From Longilinea sp035560795 (GTDB taxonomy: Bacteria; Chloroflexota; Anaerolineae; Anaerolineales; Anaerolineaceae), in the NCBI GenBank assembly GCA_035560795.1, contig DATMYV010000012.1:1-64000 (forward strand): a DNA stretch of 64,000 nucleotides, in the 5' to 3' direction. Within the stretch, counting starts at the first letter, position 1, and every line of letters begins with the position of its first letter. The translations under genes were made by a program, and so were the position numbers. Of the stretch, positions 59,775 to 64,000 are shown piece by piece. The notes beneath the pieces were generated by a model, which saw only the letters and a program-made list of their open reading frames with translations, searched no databases and was not told where the DNA came from.

Positions 59775-61802
59775 ATGGAAAACGCTGCACTGTACCAGGA
59801 ACTCGAGCACCTGCGCCAGGAAATCCATTTTCATAATTATCGCTACCATGTTTTGGATGCACCAGTCATTAGCGATGTTGAATACGACCGTTTGATGGTG
59901 CGATTGAAAACCATTGAAACCGAGCATCCGGAATGGATCACGCCCGATTCGCCCTCGCAACGGGCAGGCAGTGCCCCGCTCGACCGCTTTGTCAAGGTCG
60001 CCCACCCTGCACCGATTCTCAGCCTGGCCAATGCCTTCGATGCGGACGGTGTTAGAGCCTGGATGGAGCGGAGTGTAAAACTGGATGAGCGTGTGCGCAA
60101 AGCCACCCTGGTGGTGGAGCCGAAGATTGATGGACTGACAGTTGTGTTAACCTACCGCAATGGTGTCTTTGTCCAGGGTGCCACGCGCGGTGACGGTGAA
60201 ATTGGCGAAGATATTACTGCCAACCTGCGCACGGTCAAGGCACTGCCGTTGCGTATTCCAGTCGATTCCGATGGACCCCATGTGCCGGATTATTTTGTTG
60301 TCCGCGGCGAGGCATTCATTACCCTTAAGGATTTCGATGCTTTGAATCAGAGGCTGGGTGAAGCTGGAGAAAAAACATACCTGAACCCGCGCAACACCGC
60401 TGCCGGTTCGCTCCGCCAACTGGACCCCACTTTGACAGCTTCCCGTCCCCTGACTCTTTACGTTTACCAGATCGCCGCCGCGGATGGCCAAACGCCAAGA
60501 ACCCAATGGGAGCTGCTGGCGTATCTGAAAGCAATCGGCTTCCCCGTTGCCAGGGAAATCAGCCTGCATTCCGATTTGGAATCCGCCATAGCCGCCTGCC
60601 AGGTTATCGGTGAAAAACGGGATGACATGGCTTATGAAGTGGATGGGACGGTCATCAAGATAAACGACCTTGCGATTGCCGCTGAACTTGGCATCGTTGG
60701 AAAGGACCCGCGCGGGGCGATTGCCTTCAAGTTTCCCGCGCGTGAGGTTACCACGCTCTTGCGGGATATCGGCGTCAATGTGGGCCGCACAGGCGTTTTG
60801 ACGCCTTATGCCATTCTGGAACCGGTAGAAATCGGCGGGGTGGTTGTCAAGCAGGCCACCTTGCACAATTTCGATTACATTGCGGAAAAAGATATTCGCA
60901 TCGGCGACCGGATCATGCTGAAACGGGCCGGCGACGTGATTCCGTATGTCATTGGCCCGGTCAGCGACGCCCGAACAGGCCAGGAAAAGCCGTATCTTCC
61001 GCCATCCACCTGCCCTACCTGCGGACAGGCGGTGGAACATTTTGAAGGAGAAGTGGCCTGGTATTGCGTCAATTCAGCATGTCCGGCGCAATTGGTACGC
61101 AACCTGGAACATTTCGTCTCGCGCGGCGCAATGGATATCGCCGGAATGGGGATAAAAATTGTTGAACAACTGGCTCAGGCTGGCCTGGTACGGGATGTTG
61201 CGGATATCTTTACTCTGCGGCGCGAGGACTTATTGACTCTGGAAGGCTTCGCCGAGAAAAAAGCCGACAACTTGCTTCAGGCCATATCAGCGGCACGCGG
61301 GCAGCCATTATCGCGCCTGATTAATGCCCTTGGCATTCACGGCGTGGGCGAAGTGATGGCGCTTGATCTGACCGCTCATTATCACGACCTGGGTAGCCTT
61401 GGCCAGGCATCCGTGTTTGATTTGCAGCAAATCGAAGGCATTGGACCCAACATCGCGGCGGCCATAGTGGATTGGTTCGAGGGCGACCGAAATCAGGCGG
61501 TGCTCGCCAAACTCAAGGCGGCAGGCCTTTGGCCGGTGGTGGCTGCCCGGCCAACTGCCGGAGCAGGCAGTCAACAATTGAAAGATCAGACTTTCGTCGT
61601 CACTGGCACACTGGCCGGGTTTTCGCGCGAGGGCATCAAGGAATATATTCAACAGCATGGCGGCAAGGTAACCGATAGCGTCAGTAAAAAAACCAGTTAC
61701 CTGGTGGTCGGAGATGGACCAGGTTCCAAACTGGAGAAGGCCCGTGAATTGGGCGTGACAATTTTAGATGAAGCTGCCCTGCGGAAGCTGGTGGAAGGTT
61801 GA
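59775..61802 (+). CDS. ligA: NAD-dependent DNA ligase
   Basis: A 675-residue ligase. The NAD-binding Ia region is LRQEIHFHNYRYHVLDAPVISDVEYDRLM, the adenylation lysine is in VEPKIDGLTVVLTY, the OB fold holds VNVGRTGVLTPYAILEPV, the zinc finger is CPTCGQAVEHFEGEVAWYCVNSACPAQ, HhH motifs follow (ALGIHGVGEVMA and IEGIGPNIAAAI), and a BRCT domain closes (DQTFVVTGTLAGFSREGI). ATG at 59775 after GAGG. The rRNA methyltransferase starts in its stop codon. Confidence 0.95.
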   Translation: MENAALYQELEHLRQEIHFHNYRYHVLDAPVISDVEYDRLMVRLKTIETEHPEWITPDSPSQRAGSAPLDRFVKVAHPAPILSLANAFDADGVRAWMERSVKLDERVRKATLVVEPKIDGLTVVLTYRNGVFVQGATRGDGEIGEDITANLRTVKALPLRIPVDSDGPHVPDYFVVRGEAFITLKDFDALNQRLGEAGEKTYLNPRNTAAGSLRQLDPTLTASRPLTLYVYQIAAADGQTPRTQWELLAYLKAIGFPVAREISLHSDLESAIAACQVIGEKRDDMAYEVDGTVIKINDLAIAAELGIVGKDPRGAIAFKFPAREVTTLLRDIGVNVGRTGVLTPYAILEPVEIGGVVVKQATLHNFDYIAEKDIRIGDRIMLKRAGDVIPYVIGPVSDARTGQEKPYLPPSTCPTCGQAVEHFEGEVAWYCVNSACPAQLVRNLEHFVSRGAMDIAGMGIKIVEQLAQAGLVRDVADIFTLRREDLLTLEGFAEKKADNLLQAISAARGQPLSRLINALGIHGVGEVMALDLTAHYHDLGSLGQASVFDLQQIEGIGPNIAAAIVDWFEGDRNQAVLAKLKAAGLWPVVAARPTAGAGSQQLKDQTFVVTGTLAGFSREGIKEYIQQHGGKVTDSVSKKTSYLVVGDGPGSKLEKARELGVTILDEAALRKLVEG

Positions 61803-62989
61803 GCGGTAAATCAATCATCCTGAAAAGCGGCCGCGAGAAATCCGTCCTGCACCGGCACCCCTGGATATTCTCGGGAGCGATTGACCGGGTCAACGGTGAC
61901 CCGCAAGCTGGTGAAACCGTACTGGTCCGCAATGCCAGCGGCGACCTTTTAGGTAGTGCAGCCTACAGTCCGGCTTCACAAATCCGCGCGCGCATGTGGA
62001 CGTGGGATGGTGGAGAAACGATCGATGAGGCGTTTTTCCAAAAACGAATTGAAAAAGCTCTTGAATTTCGCCAGGGGGTAATCCCGGCTGGTGAAACCGA
62101 TGCCTACCGTTTGATTCACGGCGAGTCGGATGGACTGCCCGGTCTGGTGGTGGACCACTATGCTGATTGGTTGGTGGTTCAAGTACTCAGTTGCGGGGCA
62201 GAGGCAAATCGAGAAACTCTGGTACGTATATTGGCGGATCAGACGGGGATTGAGAATATCTATGAGCGTTCGGATGTGGATGTACGCCAACTGGAGGGTC
62301 TGCCTGACCGCACTGGCGTATTGCACGGTGTCCCGCCGTCGGATATGGTTTGGATCGATGAAAACGGGCTGAAGTTCGCTGTGGATTTGAAACATGGCCA
62401 GAAAACCGGCTTTTACCTCGATCAGCGTGCCAACCGTAAGCGCGTTGGGCAACTGGCCGAAGGTCGCAGCGTGCTCAATTGCTTTTGTTATTCCGGCGGT
62501 TTCAGCTTGTATGCTCTAAGAGGCGGCGCGAAGAACGTGATATCGGTGGATTCCTCCCAGGAAGCGCTCAACCTGGCCAGTGTAAACCTGGGAGCCAATT
62601 CCCTGCCTGCCCAAAAGGCCGAGTGGCTGCAGGGCGATGTTTTCCACGTGCTGCGCGAGATGCGCGACCGCGCCCGCAAATTCGACCTGATCGTTTTGGA
62701 TCCGCCCAAGTTCGCACATACAGCTGCCCAGGCTGAAAAAGCCGCCCGCGGCTACAAAGATATCAATCTATTAGCCTTCAAACTGCTCAATCCGGGCGGC
62801 ATCCTGGTAACCTTCTCCTGTTCGGGCGGCGTTTCGGCTGACTTGTTTCAAAAAATCGTTGCGGGGGCAGCTCTGGATGCCGGCGTGGACGCCATGATCA
62901 TCGATCTGCTTCGCCAGGGACCGGATCATCCAGTGGCGCTTAATTTTCCTGAAGGCGCTTATCTAAAGGGTATTATTTGCCAGGTATAG
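61799..62989 (+). CDS. rlmI: Class I SAM-dependent rRNA (cytosine-C5) methyltransferase, RlmI-like
   Basis: A 396-residue methyltransferase with an N-terminal PUA domain (ILKSGREKSVLHRHPWIFSGAIDRV) and a SAM domain. The motif is VLNCFCYSGGFSLYALRGGAKNVISVDSS; FDLIVLDPPKFAHTAAQAEKA and VTFSCSGGVS contain the conserved proline/cysteine region. In E. coli RlmI methylates 23S C1962. TTG start at 61799 overlaps the ligA stop (TTGA). Confidence 0.88.
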   Translation: MSGKSIILKSGREKSVLHRHPWIFSGAIDRVNGDPQAGETVLVRNASGDLLGSAAYSPASQIRARMWTWDGGETIDEAFFQKRIEKALEFRQGVIPAGETDAYRLIHGESDGLPGLVVDHYADWLVVQVLSCGAEANRETLVRILADQTGIENIYERSDVDVRQLEGLPDRTGVLHGVPPSDMVWIDENGLKFAVDLKHGQKTGFYLDQRANRKRVGQLAEGRSVLNCFCYSGGFSLYALRGGAKNVISVDSSQEALNLASVNLGANSLPAQKAEWLQGDVFHVLREMRDRARKFDLIVLDPPKFAHTAAQAEKAARGYKDINLLAFKLLNPGGILVTFSCSGGVSADLFQKIVAGAALDAGVDAMIIDLLRQGPDHPVALNFPEGAYLKGIICQV

Positions 62990-62995
62990 ATCCTC

Positions 62996-63985
62996 ATGAC
63001 ATATGAAATCATTGCGACTTTAGGTCCAGCCAGTTCTTCCACGGAATTGTGGCGGGAAATGATTGTTGCCGGTGCGTCTGAATTCCGCTTAAACTCCTCG
63101 CACCTATCCATCCCACAGGTGATCGAATGGGTCGAGCGCATGCGCGCGTTCTTTGCACATCGCGGCAAGGCTGTCCCGGTTGTCATCGACCTGCAGGGCA
63201 GCAAATGGCGGCTCGGAAATTTTCCTACGATTGAACTAGTGGAAGGAATGGATGTGATCCTGAAAATGGATGTAAGCACCACCGTCCCGAATGTCTTTCC
63301 AGTAACGCATGCCGATTTCTTCACTGCTGCGCCTAAATCCAGCCGGGAAATTCGTTTGAACGATGCAAAAGTGGTGCTGGAAATGGCGGAAATCGACGGC
63401 AATTCCATCCGGGCGAGGGTGGTGCAAGGCGGACCCATCGCAGCCAATAAGGGTATCACATATGCCGAGTCGGAGTTCCGCAGCGAAGGTCTGAGTGAAA
63501 AGGACCTCGCCGTAATGCAGACAACCCTGCAATACCCCTTCGTGCGTTATGCTATATCTTATGTCAAGAATGCCGTTGAAATGATTTCCTTCCGCAAACA
63601 AATTGGTGCGCCAACCTACCTGATCGCAAAATTGGAACGCGGAACGGCCATCCAGGAGGCCAGGGCAATTTCAGCCGAGGCAGACGAGGTGTGGTTGTGC
63701 CGCGGGGATCTTGGTGCGGAACTGGGATTGGTGGGCATGGCGCAGGCTGTCCATCAGTTTTCCAGCATGGTACCCACCATCCCCATCCCGGTCATGCTGG
63801 CCGGGCAGGTACTGGAACACATGACTGAACACCCTTCCCCCACCCGTTCCGAAATTACCTGCCTGCATGATGCTTTGCTTAAGGAGTACCAGGGCTTTGT
63901 CCTGTCGGATGAGACTGCAATTGGACGTTTTCCAGTGCAAAGCTGCAAAACCGCTGCTTTGTTCCGGGATATTTCGACCCGTTAA
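62996..63985 (+). CDS. Pyruvate-kinase-like protein without the C-terminal domain
   Basis: A 329-residue protein of the pyruvate kinase barrel family. The start reads IIATLGPASSSTELWREMIVAGASEFRLNSSHLS. It has a B-domain insert (~70-155) and keeps LIAKLERGTAIQEARAISAEADEVWLCRGDLGAELG, with the glutamate and RGDLG metal-site residues. LAGQVLEHMTEHPSPTRSEITCLHDALLKEYQGFVLSDETAIGRFP corresponds to the next motif. The allosteric C-domain is absent: the stop is at 63985 inside the window. Catalytic activity is uncertain; it may be a barrel-only paralogue. Seven bases follow the methyltransferase stop. Confidence 0.75.
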   Translation: MTYEIIATLGPASSSTELWREMIVAGASEFRLNSSHLSIPQVIEWVERMRAFFAHRGKAVPVVIDLQGSKWRLGNFPTIELVEGMDVILKMDVSTTVPNVFPVTHADFFTAAPKSSREIRLNDAKVVLEMAEIDGNSIRARVVQGGPIAANKGITYAESEFRSEGLSEKDLAVMQTTLQYPFVRYAISYVKNAVEMISFRKQIGAPTYLIAKLERGTAIQEARAISAEADEVWLCRGDLGAELGLVGMAQAVHQFSSMVPTIPIPVMLAGQVLEHMTEHPSPTRSEITCLHDALLKEYQGFVLSDETAIGRFPVQSCKTAALFRDISTR

Positions 63986-64000
63986 CTCGAATGCAAAAAG

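Overview
The window reads as a chromosomal segment of an anaerobic or facultative, Gram-positive-like bacterium, most probably Chloroflexota class Anaerolineae (inference). Grounds: ferredoxin-dependent 2-oxoacid oxidoreductase and a tungsten-type aldehyde ferredoxin oxidoreductase, a Rex repressor with its own operator, a partial complex I cluster (nuoB, fused nuoCD, nuoI), sortase with an IPVTG-type substrate, PrsW and YugP-like proteases, and no outer-membrane genes. GC is near 50 %. Promoters are plain sigma-A type (TTGACA-17-TATAAT/TAGAAT). No phage, insertion sequence or CRISPR array was seen.

Layout. 0.1-5 kb (+): HD-GYP sensor, acetyltransferase-like protein, rhodanese. 5-17 kb (-): korB/korA with a GntR regulator; periplasmic-binding-protein-like protein, M20 hydrolase, PIG-L deacetylase, RicT/PSP1 protein and Mrp ATPase in one coupled run; then nuoI, nuoCD and nuoB with a small double-CxxC protein. 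A SufR-like regulator diverges from nuoB. 17-21 kb (+): regulator, DMT transporter, second HD-GYP sensor, CDGSH protein. 21-26 kb (-): glmS behind a long structured leader that looks like a divergent glmS ribozyme, and AOR. 26-33 kb (+): MFS transporter, radical SAM protein, Mut7-C protein, HypE-like protein, PrsW, tRNA-Arg, zinc peptidase, rex. 33-43 kb (-): mreB, F1 ATPase genes C-D-G-A with an M42 peptidase, then ruvA, an SpoU methyltransferase, ruvC and yebC. 43-47 kb: a cell-surface module of response regulator, Thr/Pro-stalk surface protein and sortase, facing a second sortase-like protein. 47-54 kb: FAH hydrolase, YbaK, tRNA-Val, CorA, a soluble MgtE-N/CBS protein with a Nramp-related transporter, a VTT protein, YciI and tRNA-Pro. 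54-60 kb (-): a radical-SAM gene cluster. 60-64 kb (+): ligA, an rRNA methyltransferase and a pyruvate-kinase-like protein.

The strongest candidate for an undescribed system is the five-gene minus-strand cluster at 54.1-59.6 kb. A membrane protein has a C-terminal tail of seven cysteines alternating with alanine (57465-57530). It is coupled by a TAATG overlap to a radical SAM enzyme with an N-terminal PqqD-like (peptide-recognition) region and SPASM-type cysteines. Next comes a paralogue that kept the fold but lost every cluster cysteine, then a methyltransferase. I infer a post-translational modification system acting on a membrane-anchored cysteine tail.

Three leaders also deserve attention. 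A 425-nt leader before the MgtE-N/Nramp pair carries a 42-codon ORF containing an anti-Shine-Dalgarno sequence. A structured element plus terminator precedes the surface/sortase operon. The third is the glmS leader.
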